64,000 nucleotides of DNA, taken from the NCBI GenBank assembly GCA_036346355.1, contig CM070570.1:48809592-48873591 (forward strand), read 5' to 3'. Both the position numbers and the translations under genes were made by a program. The notes below the pieces were generated by a model. The model worked only from the letters and a program-made list of their open reading frames with translations. It did no database searches and had not been told where the DNA came from. Below, in pieces: positions 32,537 through 44,870 of the stretch (positions are counted from its first letter, which is position 1; every line of letters begins with the position of its first letter). The DNA comes from Rhipidocladum racemiflorum (taxonomy: Eukaryota; Streptophyta; Magnoliopsida; Poales; Poaceae).

Positions 32537-34021
32537 TAATCAGACTCCTCTGATGCAGCTTCATCTGACTCAGATTCTTCGTCGTCATCCTCAGACTCTG
32601 ACACATCAGGTGCTGGAGCAAAAGGATCCTCGATCTCTTCTTCACTTTCCTCGTCCTCTCGAGCACTCCATTCAGATGCCTTTGGATATCCTTGAGTCGC
32701 TTGGCATTCTTCTTACCGCTTTCGAGTTGCTTTTGCAAAGAACAAATATTGACTTCAAAGCTCGCGAGAATAGGTGAAGAAGATCATTGAAGTAGAAGCT
32801 GAAGGAGTAGCAGCAGAGGAGGCAGTCCTCCTGGTGGAAGCTCTGGTGGCTCGCTGAGATGGGGCCTTGATTGGCCTGACTTGAAGTGCCACATGCTTTC
32901 CATCACACTCAAACTGCTGCCCAGTCACTTGTTCAATTAAGTGCATGATAAAAGGAGCATATCCACAGCTTCTTCTGGGCTCCTGTCCAATGAGTCTGAT
33001 CTCATTCCATATGAAGTCAAAGACATCAAAGGGCCTCTGACCATCTTGCATTCTGCTCAAGAGGTTTCTAGTGAAAGAAAGGACATGAGAAGCATCACCT
33101 TCTTTTGGAGCCAAGGTCTTCCTGAAGAGTCTGTTCAGGATAGCAAAGAAGGGCTTCATTCCCTTGGTGTCACCTGGCTCAAACTCTGCATTCTCCTCAT
33201 ACAAGAAATTCAGATTTGATGCACCAAGTGAGACCTCATTGTGGATCTCGATCTCTGCCCCTGGAGTCCGCCTCTGTGAAGTCAAGTAGCCTCGGCAAAT
33301 TGAACATATGTAGCTTCATACCAGGTTCCTCGGTCATCCAATGGAGAGTAGAGACTCGATCCCTGGAGACATACATTGTGGCATAGAACTGAGCTATGAT
33401 CTCCACATTCCAATCATGCTGAAAGGCCATGATCCTTTTGGTGCCAGTTCTTTCACAAGCTGCAATAACATCATTGAATATGGCATCATCTGCTGCTGCC
33501 ATATACTTCCAATCAACACATTGCATTTGGATTACCGGATTCTTTCTAGGATAAATGACTGAAGCATAAAAGTCCTGCTGAAAGAATGTCCAGAAACGTG
33601 AGTCAGAAGAGAACTGGTCATTCCGCTTTGGATTCTCTTCACGAGCTTTTCTCACTTGTGCTTTTCCTTTGTAGTTTCTTGGCTTTCTTTGAAGTCTAGG
33701 GTTTCTTTCAGGCGGTCTCAATCTCGGCATGTCTCTTGGCTGAGACCCTGACGCACCTGCAATCCCTTTTCCTTTTCTTGAAGGCAGAGTTGCTCCTCGT
33801 GGCACATTCACAGTCTGAGCATCCTGAGCAGCAGGTTCATTTATTGAAATCCCAGGTTGAGATCCTCGATTGAAGCTCGCTTTGTTCTCGCTTGATTGGA
33901 GTTTTGCGCTTTTCGAAAGTGATCTTAGCCGGATCTGAGGAGGTGACCACCCCGACTTGGGTCCATTTGAGAAAGCCGACACGGAATAGATTGATAAGAT
34001 AAAAGAAACTAGAGAGAGCAC
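32537..34021 (-). pseudogene. SIRE unit 1, extra ORF between pol and 3' LTR
   Basis: Frames at 33236-34021 and 32755-33285 carry a basic N-terminal half and then a conserved domain: VIQMQCVDWKYMAAADDAIF, RIMAFQHDWNVEIIAQFYAT, LHWMT, and further on PFFAILNRLFRKTLAPKEGD, VFDFIWNEI and CGYAPFIMHLIE. An acidic Ser/Glu/Asp-rich tail ends at a TAG at 32537, but here it is out of frame with the rest. Grass genomes hold many retrotransposon-linked proteins of this kind with no known role. The position matches the envelope-like ORF of SIRE elements. I see no clear signal peptide or membrane segment in the conserved domain, so I do not call it an envelope protein. The start codon is not resolved. Confidence 0.7.
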
Positions 34022-34928
34022 TTGGTTCTAGTGATGTCTTTGTCAACATCGGACATTCCGATTTCATATCGGACATTCCGACATTACATCGGACATTCCG
34101 ATAGTGAACATCGGAAGTTCCGATATTTCCGGTACACCCCTAAAACTAGGATTCCAACCAGATCAACCACAGGAAACAAAAGAAACTTGAGATCTGGGCG
34201 AAGGAAGACTATGACAACAAGTCTATCCAAAAGATTTGATCAAAAGATTCACGGAAAACGAAGAGACACGGATTGCTCTAGGGTTTACCTTGAGGATGAA
34301 GAACGAGATTTGAGATGGATTGAAGTCTTCTAATCCGTGAGGCACTCCTCCTTGAGGTAGATCGGAGTTTCCGAAGAGTTGAAGACTCCGAAGACGACAA
34401 GAGAAGAAAGAGTGCAGTAGAGGGAGGGAAAGGACGTACGGAGGTAAAGTGAGGGAATAAAGAAATGAGGAGGGGCCAACCGAAACGTCCTTATCCTGCG
34501 TTTACACGCACTTCGGAAGTTCCGAAATTAGGTTCGGAAGTTCAAGAGTTCAAGTTTCAGCGAACCAGAAGTTGAACAGGATTCGGATATTCTGATAAAA
34601 ATATCGGATATTCCGAAGAGTTTAAAAGCACAGAATTCGGATATTCCGATGACTGGATCGGATAGTCCGATACGTGAATTTTTCCAGCTGACAGGAAGGA
34701 AGAGATTGGATTTCTGAGATGGAAGAAATTGAGACTTTGAGTCAGAGAACTCGGCAGTCATCCAACATGTGATCAGAGAACAAAAACGACAGTCGAAGCT
34801 ATGATCACAGGTGGAATGACTAAAGATGCACTTGACAACTCAACTCTTTTCAAAGGCAGATAACTAATTTTTGCAATCCTTTTATTTTGAAATCACCAAG
34901 AATAGTAACTATATATGCGAGCAAGATG
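34022..34928. repeat. SIRE unit 1 spacer with palindrome clusters
   Basis: A non-coding stretch between the pol stop and the extra ORF. It holds clusters of the TCGGA-N3-TCCGA palindrome at about 34048-34130 and 34510-34680, the same motif as in the LTR U3, linked by AT/GA-rich sequence. No frame above 80 codons has a recognisable motif. The clusters sit upstream of the extra ORF on the minus strand. Confidence 0.75.
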
Positions 34929-37900
34929 TCAAGTCACATTCCGATAGTCTAGGATGTTCAGCTCACTTCTCAATTCGCAAAATCGTTTCTCATCAAGAGG
35001 TTTGGTGAAGATATCGGCCAATTGTTTCTCGGTTCTCACATAGGTAATATCTATGTCTCCCTTGAGAGAGTGATCTCTAAGGAAGTGGTGTCGGATGTCT
35101 ATATGCTTGGTCCGAGAGTGTTGAACAGGATTGTTGGCTATTTTGATTGCACTCTCATTGTCACATAAGAGTGGTACTTTTTCCAAGTTAAATCCAAAAT
35201 CCTTTAAGGTTTGCCTCATCCATAGCAATTGTGCACAACAACTTCCTGCGGCAATGTATTCGGCTTAGCGGTTGATAGAGCCACTGAATTTTGTTTCTTT
35301 GAGGACCAAGACACTAGTGATCTACCTAGAAATTGACAAGTCCCCGAGGTGCTTTTTCTATCCACTTTGCAACCCGCATAATCAGCATCCGAATAACCAA
35401 TCAAATCGAATTTTGATCCTTTAGGATACCAAAGCCCTAAACTAGGTGTGTGAACTAAATATCTAAGAATTCTTTTCACGGCTACTAGGTGGCACTCTCT
35501 CGGAGTGGCTTGAAATCTTGCACACATGCAAACACTAAGCATAATATCAGGCCTAGATGCACAAAGATAGAGCAAAGAACCTATCATGGATCGATATACC
35601 TTTTGATCCACAGGGTTACCTTCTTCATTTAGACCAAGATGACCGTTTGTTGCCATGGGAGTATGAATGGGCTTGGCGTTCTCCATGTCAAACTTCTTGA
35701 GCATATCCTTGATGTACTTTGTTTGGCATAAGAATGTACCTTCCTTGAGTTGTTTGATTTGAAATCCAAGGAAGAATTTTAACTCGCCCATCATTGACAT
35801 TTCGAACCTCTTTGTCATAATCCTACTAAATTCCTCACAAAAGCTTTTATTAGTAGAACCAAATATAATGTCATCAACATATATTTGGCACACAAATAAA
35901 TCATTATCAACAAATTTTGTGAAGAGAGTAGGATCGACTTTACCAATTTCGAAACCCTTTTTAATAAGAAAATCCTTAAGGCATTCATACCATGCTCTAG
36001 GTGCTTGCTTAAGCCCGTAGAGCGCCTTATGGAGTTTGTAGACATGAGTGGGGTTCTTATGATCCTCCATTCCCGGCGGTTGCTCAACATAGACTAATTC
36101 GGCGATTGGGCCATTTAGGAAAGCACTCTTGACATCCATTTGATAAAGCTTGAAATCATGGTGAGTGGCAAATGCAACTAATATACGAATTGACTCAAGT
36201 CTAGCTACGGGAGCATAAGTCTCACCAAAATCCAAACCTTCAATTTGAGTGAATCCTTGAGCTACCAACCGAGCCTTGTTTCTTGTGACAACTCCGTTCT
36301 CGTCTTGTTTGTTGCGGAAGACCCATTTGGTTCCAATCACGTTTTGATTTGGTCTTTCCACCAACGACCACACCTTGTTTCTAACGAAGTTGTTAAGCTC
36401 TTCATGCATAGCCATTATCCAATCCGGATCTCTTAGTGCATCTTCAACCTTCAAAGGTTCCAAAGTAGACACAAAAGAGTAAAATTCACAAAAATTAGCT
36501 ACTCTAGAGCGTGTAGTTACCCCCTTTTGGATATCACCGAGAATGTTATCGACGGGGTGGTCTCTTTGGACACTTTGATGCACTCTTGGATGCGGCATTT
36601 GAGATGTTTGTTGAATTGGCTCATTATCTTCAATTTGATCATCCTCCATTAATTTGCTTGAACTATCTTGAGGAATGTCTTGATTTTGATTTGAAGTGGG
36701 AGGCTCGACTTGAATGGATGAATTGTCTTGGTGTACCTTTTCTTGCGGCCTTACTTCACCTATTGCCATTTTCTTGATTGCAATGCTTGGCAATTCCTCA
36801 TTATCTAGCACACTTAAATCAACTTGCTCTACTTGAGAGCCGTTAGATTCATCAAATGTCACGTCTCTCGCTATTTCAACACAACCCGAGGTTTTGTTGA
36901 AAACACGATAAGCGTAGGCATTTGATCCATATCCTAGCAAGAAACCTTCATCGATCTTTGGAGCAAATTTAGAGTTCTTGGGTTTCTTGTTAAGAATGAA
37001 ACATTTACTACCGAAAACTCTAAAATATGAGACATTTGCTTTGTTACCGGTGAGGAGTTCGTATGCCGTCTTCTTCAAGATCTTGTGGAGATACAATCGG
37101 TTGATGGCATGGCACGCGGTGTTGGCGACTTCCGCCCAAAAATGATCGGAAATCTTGTATTCATCAAGCATTGTCCTTGCCATCTCGATCAACGTCCGAT
37201 TCTTCCTTTCTACCACTCCATTTTGTTGAGGAGAATATGGAGCGGAGAACTCGTGCTTGATCCCTTCTTCATCAAGAAATTCTTCGACTTGAGTATTCTT
37301 GAATTCACTTCCATTATCGCTTCGAATCTTCTTGATCTTCAAATCGAACTCGTTTTGGGCTCTTCTTGCAAACTTCCTGATTATCCCTTGTGTCTCACTT
37401 TTCTCTTGCAAAAGAACACCCACGTGAAGCGTGAAAAGTCATCAACAATGACCAAACCATATTTGTTACCTCCGATGCTTATATACGCAATGGGTCCGAA
37501 GAGGTCCATGTGTAGAAGCTCCAATGGTCTTGTCGTTGTCATGATGTTCTTTGCGGGATGACGCGCTCCAACTTGCTTTCCGGCTTGACAAGCGCTACAA
37601 ATCCTGTTTTTCTCAAACTCAACATTCGTTAGTCCAATGATGTGATCACCCTTTAGAAGCTTGTCGAGGTTCCTCATGCCAACATGAGCTAGCCGGCGAT
37701 GCCACAACCAACCCATGCTAGACTTTGCCATTAAGCATGTTTGAAGTTTAGCGCTATTTGAGTTGAAATCAACCAAATAGAGCTTACCCTTCAAATATCC
37801 TTTAAAAGCAATTGAGGAATCGTCTCTTCTAAAGACGGTCACATCCACATTAGTGAAAAGACAATTATAACCCATCTCGCAAAGTTGCGACACGGATAAC

Positions 37901-38085
37901 AAATTGTAATTTAAGAATTTAACTAGGAGAACATTTGATATTGAATGATCATTAGAAATAGCAATTTTACCTAATCCCATTACCTCACCAAACACAATAT
38001 TTTCATATTGTGACCCTTTCTCATCAAAAGATGAAAACATTTTCTTTTCTCCGGTCATGTGGTTTGTGCAACCACTATCAAGCAC
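34929..38085 (-). pseudogene. pol: SIRE unit 1 pol
   Basis: Copia order on the minus strand. Protease: MLDSGCTNHMTG at 38085. Integrase zinc region: WHRRLAHVGM and CSACQAGK. Integrase core: LLHMDLFGP, IRSDNGSEF, GVVERKNRT (D, D, E present). RT: KARLVAQGFTQ and the YVDDIIFGS active site in a 735-codon frame (35216-37423). RNase H: GYSDADYAGCKVDRKSTSG, then CDNESAIKIAN and RTKHIDIRHHF in the last frame (34929-35228), which stops at TGA. Two frame breaks are seen: in the integrase core near 37400 (AAAA here, AAAAA in unit 2) and in RNase H near 35270. Unit 2 reads through both places. Confidence 0.92.
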
Positions 38086-38125
38086 CCAACTTGATCCCCC
38101 GGAGGTATAGTCCTACGAAAACACA

Positions 38126-40392
38126 TCAAGTCTTGTTTTTAGGTACCCAAATCCTTTTGGGTCCTTGCATGTTAGTAATCAATACTTTCGGTACCCACAC
38201 CTTCTTTTTGCTCACATCATTAGAGTGGTGGGCACCGATATAATGAGCAATCACTTTACCACGGTGATTTCTCTTCAACATGTATGATGCATAGTGAATG
38301 GGATGAGTTGTATGATGTTGAAGATACTTCTTTGATTCTTGCCCGGTCTTAATGACTTGTGTGGTGGTCAATGGTTGCTTGTCATTTTCTTTGACAAACT
38401 TGATGCATTCCTTACCTTTTACCACCACACGGTCATTTCCCTTGCAATCGTACTTATCATATCCTAGCCCTTCTTTATTTTTGTTTCCACGTGTGTTGAT
38501 TGTTTTGTAGAGGGCATCCTTGGATTGATAAGTCTTGATGCAACCATACTTTACCAAAGCATTCAATCTCTCGTTTTCTCCTTTTAATACTTGCACAAGT
38601 TGGGAATTAGTAGAGCAAGTATTAATATCAATATTATAGCAACGAGAGCAACCATTACTAGTGGAAGGAATAGAAGCCATTGAAGAATTAATGATTGGAG
38701 AGTTGAGGTCATTAAGAGACTCAATTTGCACTTTAAGAGCTTGAAGATTGTTTTCCAAGCTAATAACATTCTCTTGAAGCGATTCATTTGAACTCTTAAG
38801 GATCGTGATTGAATTGTTAGCCAAGTCAAGATCTTTGGTTAGCAATTCAATTTTCTCCTTTTCCATTGCGAGGAGCTTTTCAAAAGCAAGATTTCTCTTC
38901 TTTTCACAAATTAGCAATTCTTCTTGCTTTTCAAGAGTTTCCTCTTGGCTATCTATTCTTTTCAATAGTTTATTGATTTTTGCAATGGTAGATTTGTTTA
39001 AGTTGCAAAATAAAGCATCATCATCATCATCGCTCTCTAATTCACTATCACTACTAGGGGGTTTTGTCTTAGCCATTACCTTGCGCCTTTGGCCATAAGA
39101 CAAATAGGCGCATCGTGGTCGGAGTCGTTGTCGCTCAATTCCCGAAGAGCGGCGTTGTTGGTGGAGCGGCTTCAATGGCGAGGGTGGCGACTCCTTCATC
39201 ATCGGTGTCGGAGTCGGAGTCGTTTGAATCCCATTCTTCTCCAATGTGAGCTCGCCCTGAGTACTTCTTCTTGTACGTCTTGTTCTTCTTGAGCGGCTCA
39301 TTCTTCTTGTTCTCATTTTGGTTGTTCTTCTTCTTTGGACAATCGGCGATGAAGTGTCCAACTTCACCGCACTCATAGCAAGCCCTTTTGGTGTTTCTTC
39401 TTCCTCTTGATTTGTCATTGTAGTTCTTCTTGTATTTGCTTGACTCCGTCATATTTGAGGAACTTTTGAATTTCCTCACAAATAGAGCCAAGTCTTCTTC
39501 GTCTTCGCTCTCATCTTCTTCTTCATCACTTGATGTTGATTCTTCCTTTTTGCTTGCCTTCAAAGCTATTTGCTTCGGTCTTGAGCTTGAGCTTTGCTTG
39601 GCAAGGTTCTTTACTTCTTTTGCTTCTTCCTCCATAAGCTCATGTGATAGAATTCTTCCTAGCACATCATTAGGAGTAAGCCTTTTGAAATCTTTCGCTC
39701 TCGTATAAGTGTTACGAGAGTCGAATTCCTTGGAGCAAAGGCTCTCAACATCCTCTTCACCACAACGTGGTCCGTCATATCCTTGCTTCCAAGCCCTCGG
39801 ATCTTGTTTACAAGAATCATCAACCGTCATACATTTGTTGAGGTGTCTCATCATCATTCATGACAAATCTCCCAACTTGCCTTCTAGCAATTCGATCTTT
39901 GATTCCCTTACACTTGATGTACCCTCATGTGCAACTTGGAGTGTGTCCCATATCTCTTTGGCTTCTTCCAAGCCATCCACTTTGTTGAATTCCTCGGGAC
40001 TCAACGCTCCAAGCAACACGCTTGCGGGCTTGAGCATTTCGGTGAATGTTTTGCTCTTGTTCCGGCGTGAGCTCCATATCGTCTTCCGGCATATCTAAAC
40101 CTGTGCAAACAATCTTCCAAACACTAGGATGGAGTGACATCAAATGCATTTTCATCTTGTGCCTCCAAGCGGAATAGTACGTGCCATCAAAGAAAGGAGC
40201 ACGCCCGGAGGGCACAGTGATATATGAATGCGAAGAGGAAGTATTTAATTTTTCATAATTGAATGGAATTTGAGCTCCCTGAGTAGATGTAGAGGTAGCT
40301 TCCTCTTTGCTCTTGCCGGGAGTTCCATCTCCGGCTCTCGGACTATTTTGCTCGTCCGTCACGACAACCTTCAAACCGGTGTTGGCCATCAC
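38126..40392 (-). pseudogene. gag: SIRE unit 1 gag
   Basis: The ATG at 40392 opens MMANTGLKVVVTDEQNSPRA, followed by the copia Gag core (PFFDGTYYSAWRHKMKMHL). Frames then break at about 40025 (one extra G compared with unit 2), near 39850, and after the CCHC knuckle CYECGEVGHFIADC (about 39330-39390). The last frame (38126-39418) is a long coiled-coil-like stretch (LLAMEKEKIELLTKDLDLAN, NNLQALKVQIESLND), then a Lys-rich end. It stops at TGA, 38128-38126. The total length of about 755 codons is long for a copia gag but usual for SIRE/Maximus. Confidence 0.88.
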
Positions 40393-40427
40393 GTTCCTTC
40401 AAGCGGTTAAGCCTTCGAGAAGGTTTA

Positions 40428-40439
40428 GCTCTGATACCA
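40428..40439 (-). other. primer binding site, SIRE unit 1, tRNA-iMet
   Basis: The minus strand reads TGGTATCAGAGC two bases from the LTR end. An identical site is at 50369-50380 in unit 2. Confidence 0.9.
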
Positions 40440-40441
40440 AT

Positions 40442-42058
40442 TGAAAAGGTTAGAAGATTGCCTAGAGGGGGGGTGAATAGGCTAATTTCAAATTAAAACA
40501 ATTTGATGCAGCGGAAAAGAGTCGGATATTCCGAATTAATATCGGAACTTCCGAAATCTTCGGAACTTCTGTAATTACTTCGGACTATCCGATTTGCTCT
40601 TGACATTAGGAGTCAAGTACAAAGAGCTATTCGAAGACTAGCTCTAGACGACTTAAAAAGCACTTAAGAAAATCAATAATATGAATCAAGTGATTAGAGA
40701 CAAGAGAGAACACAGTAGTTTGATTCCCGGAGTTCGGATCCTTGAGGGGATCGTACGTCTCCGTTGAGGAGGCTCCAAAGAGCCGGGTCTTTTCCAACCC
40801 TTTCCTCCCAAACCTCGGTCACACTTGAGGCTTGGTTCCACTATTGGATCCTTTCCTTTCGGAGGCGGAGCCGGCCTTCACAAACTTCTCACGGCTTCCC
40901 ACAATCGTTGGGGGCTCGTGAGCGACGCCTAGCCGTCTAGGAGTCCTTCAACCTCCAAGAGAAATGAATGCACTTGAATCTCGATCTTGGAGAGGTTCTC
41001 TACTTTCTCAAGATGAATAACCACTTAGCCCTTGACTTTCAATCACACTTGACAAACTCTTACTCACTAAATGATCCCTAAGATCAATGAGAAGAGAAAG
41101 CTCAAAGTATGCTCTAGAGAGTGTTCAAGAAGCTCAAGAGTTCAGCCTAAGCAAAAGTGTAACCAGCAAAAGGAGTGGGAGAGGGGTATTTATAGTTTTG
41201 GATCAAAACTAGCCGTTACCCTCGCACTCAGCCTCACATCGGAATGTCCGACAAGAACTTCGGAACATCCGATGTGTGCAAACTACCAGAATTGGAAAGC
41301 TTCCAACGGTCGAAAACAACAAGCATCGGAATGTCCGATAACAACTTCGGAACATCCGATGACACCCTGAAGGGAACCAAGCTAAACACTCTAAGTCCTC
41401 ATCGAATATCCGAAAAAAGGCATCGAACATCCGAACCAAACAGAAGGTTCCCAAACAGGACAACAAACACTGGAACTTCCGAAGAAACAACTTCTGACAG
41501 TCAACAGAGCAGAGAGCACCCTTTTTCTCGGCGGCACATCGGACATTCCGATACCAAGGATCGGAATATCCAAGCAAGCATGAAGGTTCTCAAACAGAAG
41601 CGATAGGCATCGGAACATCGAAGCAAACAAATCGGAATGTCCGACCCTAACAACACAACGGACTAAAGCACAACTACACTTCGAACTTCAAAACATCGGA
41701 ATGTCCGATACAACTTCGAACATCCGACTAGAAAGTTACCACAAACTCATTCAAGCTAGAGAGAACACTTCTAGCCCTTGAGAGACTCAACTAAATTCAT
41801 CTTGAGTGAGGAGATCATCTCTAAGTCAATTTCAACGCATCCCTCTTAATAGTACGGCATTTCTATGACTCAAAAGATTAAAATTACAAGCTTAAATGCC
41901 GTTTTTCTTACTCAACGCTACTCGGGAACACTTCGCGTACAAAGACGATCTCTTCTTGAAGCGTTTGCCTGTTCATAAACTAGTTGAACACATTAGATTC
42001 TTTAATCGTTTGTCATTAATCACTCAAAACAATTTTAGGGGGCCTAGATGCACTTTCA
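40442..42058 (-). repeat. SIRE array LTR 2 (shared middle LTR)
   Basis: 1617 bp, serving as 5' LTR of unit 1 and 3' LTR of unit 2. It carries many more single-base losses than LTRs 1 and 3, mostly within the palindromes (CGAAC for CGGAAC, and similar) between about 41400 and 41760. Its TATA box at 41184-41196 is intact. Confidence 0.93.
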
Positions 42059-42075
42059 ATCTCCCCCTTTTTGGT
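42059..42075 (-). other. polypurine tract, SIRE unit 2
   Basis: Same AAAAAGGGGGAGAT tract as in unit 1, next to the middle LTR. Confidence 0.75.
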
Positions 42076-42478
42076 GATTGATGACAACACGACATGACAA
42101 GTTTATAAATCATTAAGAGAGAATAAATATAGACGGAACTCCCCTCAAAAAGTGCATTAAGAATGTATCTTGAAAACAAATGCATTTTTCGAGAGAAATA
42201 TGAGGAGCTCTCTATATCCTTGCATAGGAGATTTAACACAAGATTGACAAGATAAGCAATATGGATAATTAATAACCATCGAGTCAACAAGAGATCTCCA
42301 TGCAAAAACAGTAAAGAGTTTAAAACGATAATAACATTCAACAACGAAGTTTTAAACCAAATAAGTTCCAAGATCACGGACTCAGCGACTTTGAACCAAG
42401 GATAGATAGATAAATTTGTCATCTCTCCCCCTTTGGCATCAAGCACCACAAAGGATGGAGAGAGAGAGAGATGTAGAA

Positions 42479-43996
42479 CTAATCAGACTCCTCTGATGCA
42501 GCTTCATCTGACTCAGATTCTTCGTCGTCATCCTCAGACTCTGACACATCAGGTGCTGGAGCAAAAGGATCCTCGATCTCTTCTTCACTTTCCTCGTCCT
42601 CTGAGCACTCCAGATTCAGATGCCTTTGGATATCCTTGAGTCGCTTGGCATTCTTCTTCTGCTTTTCTGAGTTGCTTTTGCAAAGAACAAATATTGACTT
42701 CAAAGCTCGCAGAATAGGTGAAGAAGATCATTGGAGTAGAAGGCGAAGGAGTAGCAGCAGAGGAGGCGATCCTCCTGGTGGAAGCTCACAGTGGCTCACG
42801 AGATGGGGCCTTGATTGGCCTGACTTGAAGTGCCACATGCTTTCCATCACACTCAAACTGCTGCCCAGTCACTTGTTCAATTAAGTGCATGATAAAAGGA
42901 GCATATCCACAGCTTCTTCTGGGCTCCTGTCCAATGAGTCTGATCTCATTCCATATGAAGTCAAAGACATCAAAGGGCCTCTGACCATCTTGCATTCTGC
43001 TCAAGAGGTTTCTGGTGAAAGAAAGGACATGAGAAGCATCACCTTCTTTTGGAGCCAAGGTCTTCCTGAAGAGTCTGTTCAGGATAGCAAAGAAGGGCTT
43101 CATTCCCTTGGTGTCACCTGGCTCAAACTCTGCATTCTCCTCATACAAGAAATTCAGATTTGATGCACCAAGTGAGACCTCATTGTGGATCTGATCTCTG
43201 TCCCTGGAGTCCGCCTCTGTGAAGTCAAGTAGCCTGGCAAATTGAACATATGTAGCTTCATACCAGGTTCCCTCAGTCATCCAATGGAGAGTAGAGACTC
43301 GATCCCTGGAGACATACATTGTGGCATAGAACTGAGCTATGATCTCCACATTCCAATCATGCTGAAAAGCCATGATCCTTTTGGTGCCAGTTCTTTCATA
43401 AGCTGCAATAACATCATTGAATATGGCATCATCTGCTGCTGCCATATACTCCCAATCAACACATTGCATTTGGATTACCGGATTCTTTCTAGGATAAATG
43501 ATCAAGCATAAAAGTCCTTTGAAAGAATGTCCGTAAACGTGAGTCGAAGAGAATCGGTCATTCCGCTTTGGATTCTCTTCACGAGCTTTTCTCAGTTGTG
43601 CTGCTTTTCCTTTGTAGTTTCTTGGCTTTCTTTGAAGTCTAGGGTTTCTTTCAGCGGTCTCAATCTCGGCATGTCTCTTGGTGAGACCCTGCGACCACTG
43701 CAATCCCTTTTCCTTTTCTTGAAGGCAGAGTTGCTCCTCGTGGCACATTCACGATCTGAGCATCCTGAGCAGGCAGGTTCATTTATTGAAATCCCAGGTT
43801 GAGATCCTCGATTGAAGCTCGCTTTGTTCTCGCCTGATTGGAGTTTTGCGCTGACCGAAAGTGATCTTAGCCGGATCCCGAGGAGGTGACCACCTGACTT
43901 GGGTCCATTTGAGAAAGGCGACACGGAATAGATTGATAAGATAAAAGAAACTAGAGAGAGCATCGGTTCTAGTGATGTATCATCAACATCGGACAT
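42479..43996 (-). pseudogene. SIRE unit 2, extra ORF between pol and 3' LTR
   Basis: One 320-codon frame (42786-43748) holds most of the conserved domain intact: VDWEYMAAADDAIFNDVIAA, FQHDWNVEIIAQFYATMYV, LHWMTEGTWYEATYVQFARL, RLFRKTLAPKEGDASHVLS, FDVFDFIWNEIRLIG, CGYAPFIMHLIEQVTG. The acidic tail at 42479-42703 (PFAPAPDVSESEDDDEESES, ending at TAG) is in another frame after a break near 42770. The N-terminal part (43592-43996) is also displaced. With unit 1, every part of the protein is seen open at least once. The function is unknown, and the place in the element is that of SIRE envelope-like ORFs. Confidence 0.7.
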
Positions 43997-44870
43997 TCCG
44001 ATTTCATATCGGACATTCCGACATTACATCGGACATTCGATAGTGAACATCGGAAGTTCCGATATTTCAGATACACCCCTAAAACTAGGATTCCAACCAG
44101 ATCAACCACAGAAACAAAAGAAACTTGAGATCTGGGGCGAAGGAAGACTATGACAACAAGTCTATCCAAAAGATTTGATCAAAAGATTCACGGAAAACGA
44201 AGAGACACGGATTGCTCTAGGGTTTACCTTGAGGATGAAGAACGAGATTTGAGATGGATTGAAGTCTTCTAATCCGTGAGGCACTCCTCCTTGAGGTAGA
44301 TCGGAGTTTCCGAAGAGTTGAAGACTCCGAAGACGACAAGAGAAGAAAGAGTGCAGTAGAGGGAGGGAAAGGACGTACGGAGGTAAAGTGAGGGAATAAA
44401 GAAATGAGGAGGGGCCAACCGAAACGTCCTTATCCTGCGTTTACACGCACTTCGGAAGTTCCGAAATTAGGTTCGGAAGTTCCGAAGAGTTCAAGTTTCC
44501 AGCGAACCAGAAGTTGAACAGGATTCGGATATTCCGATAAAAATATCGGATATTCCGAAGAGTTTAAAAGCACAGAATTCGGATATTCCGATGACTGGAT
44601 CGGATAGTCCGATACGTGAATTTTTCCAGCTGACAGGAAGGAAGAGATAGGATTTCTGAGATGGAAGAAATTGAGACTTTGAGTCAGAGAACTCGGCAGT
44701 CATCCAACATGTGATCAGAGAACAAAAACGACAGTCGAAGCTATGATCACAGGTGGAATGACTAAAGATGCACTTGACAACTCAACTCTTTTCAAAGGCA
44801 GATAACTAATTTTTGCAATCCTTTTATTTTGAAATCACCAAGAATAGTAACTATATATGCGAGCAAGATG
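43997..44870. repeat. SIRE unit 2 spacer with palindrome clusters
   Basis: Counterpart of 34022-34928, with the same TCGGA-N3-TCCGA clusters at about 43985-44070 and 44450-44620. One cluster at 44470-44485 (TTCGGAAGTTCCGAAGAG) is complete here, while unit 1 lacks part of it at 34530. Confidence 0.75.

Noticed and set aside
32154..32738. 194-codon frame near the SIRE 3' LTR as a separate gene
   Set aside because: Its first part follows the extra ORF, but after a frame change it reads the acidic-tail DNA and the PPT side in a wrong frame.
39430..40098. plus-strand Ser/Leu-rich frames opposite SIRE gag (also 38805-39292 and 48746-49159)
   Set aside because: They mirror the Lys/Glu/Ser-rich gag on the other strand. 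Chance antisense frames.
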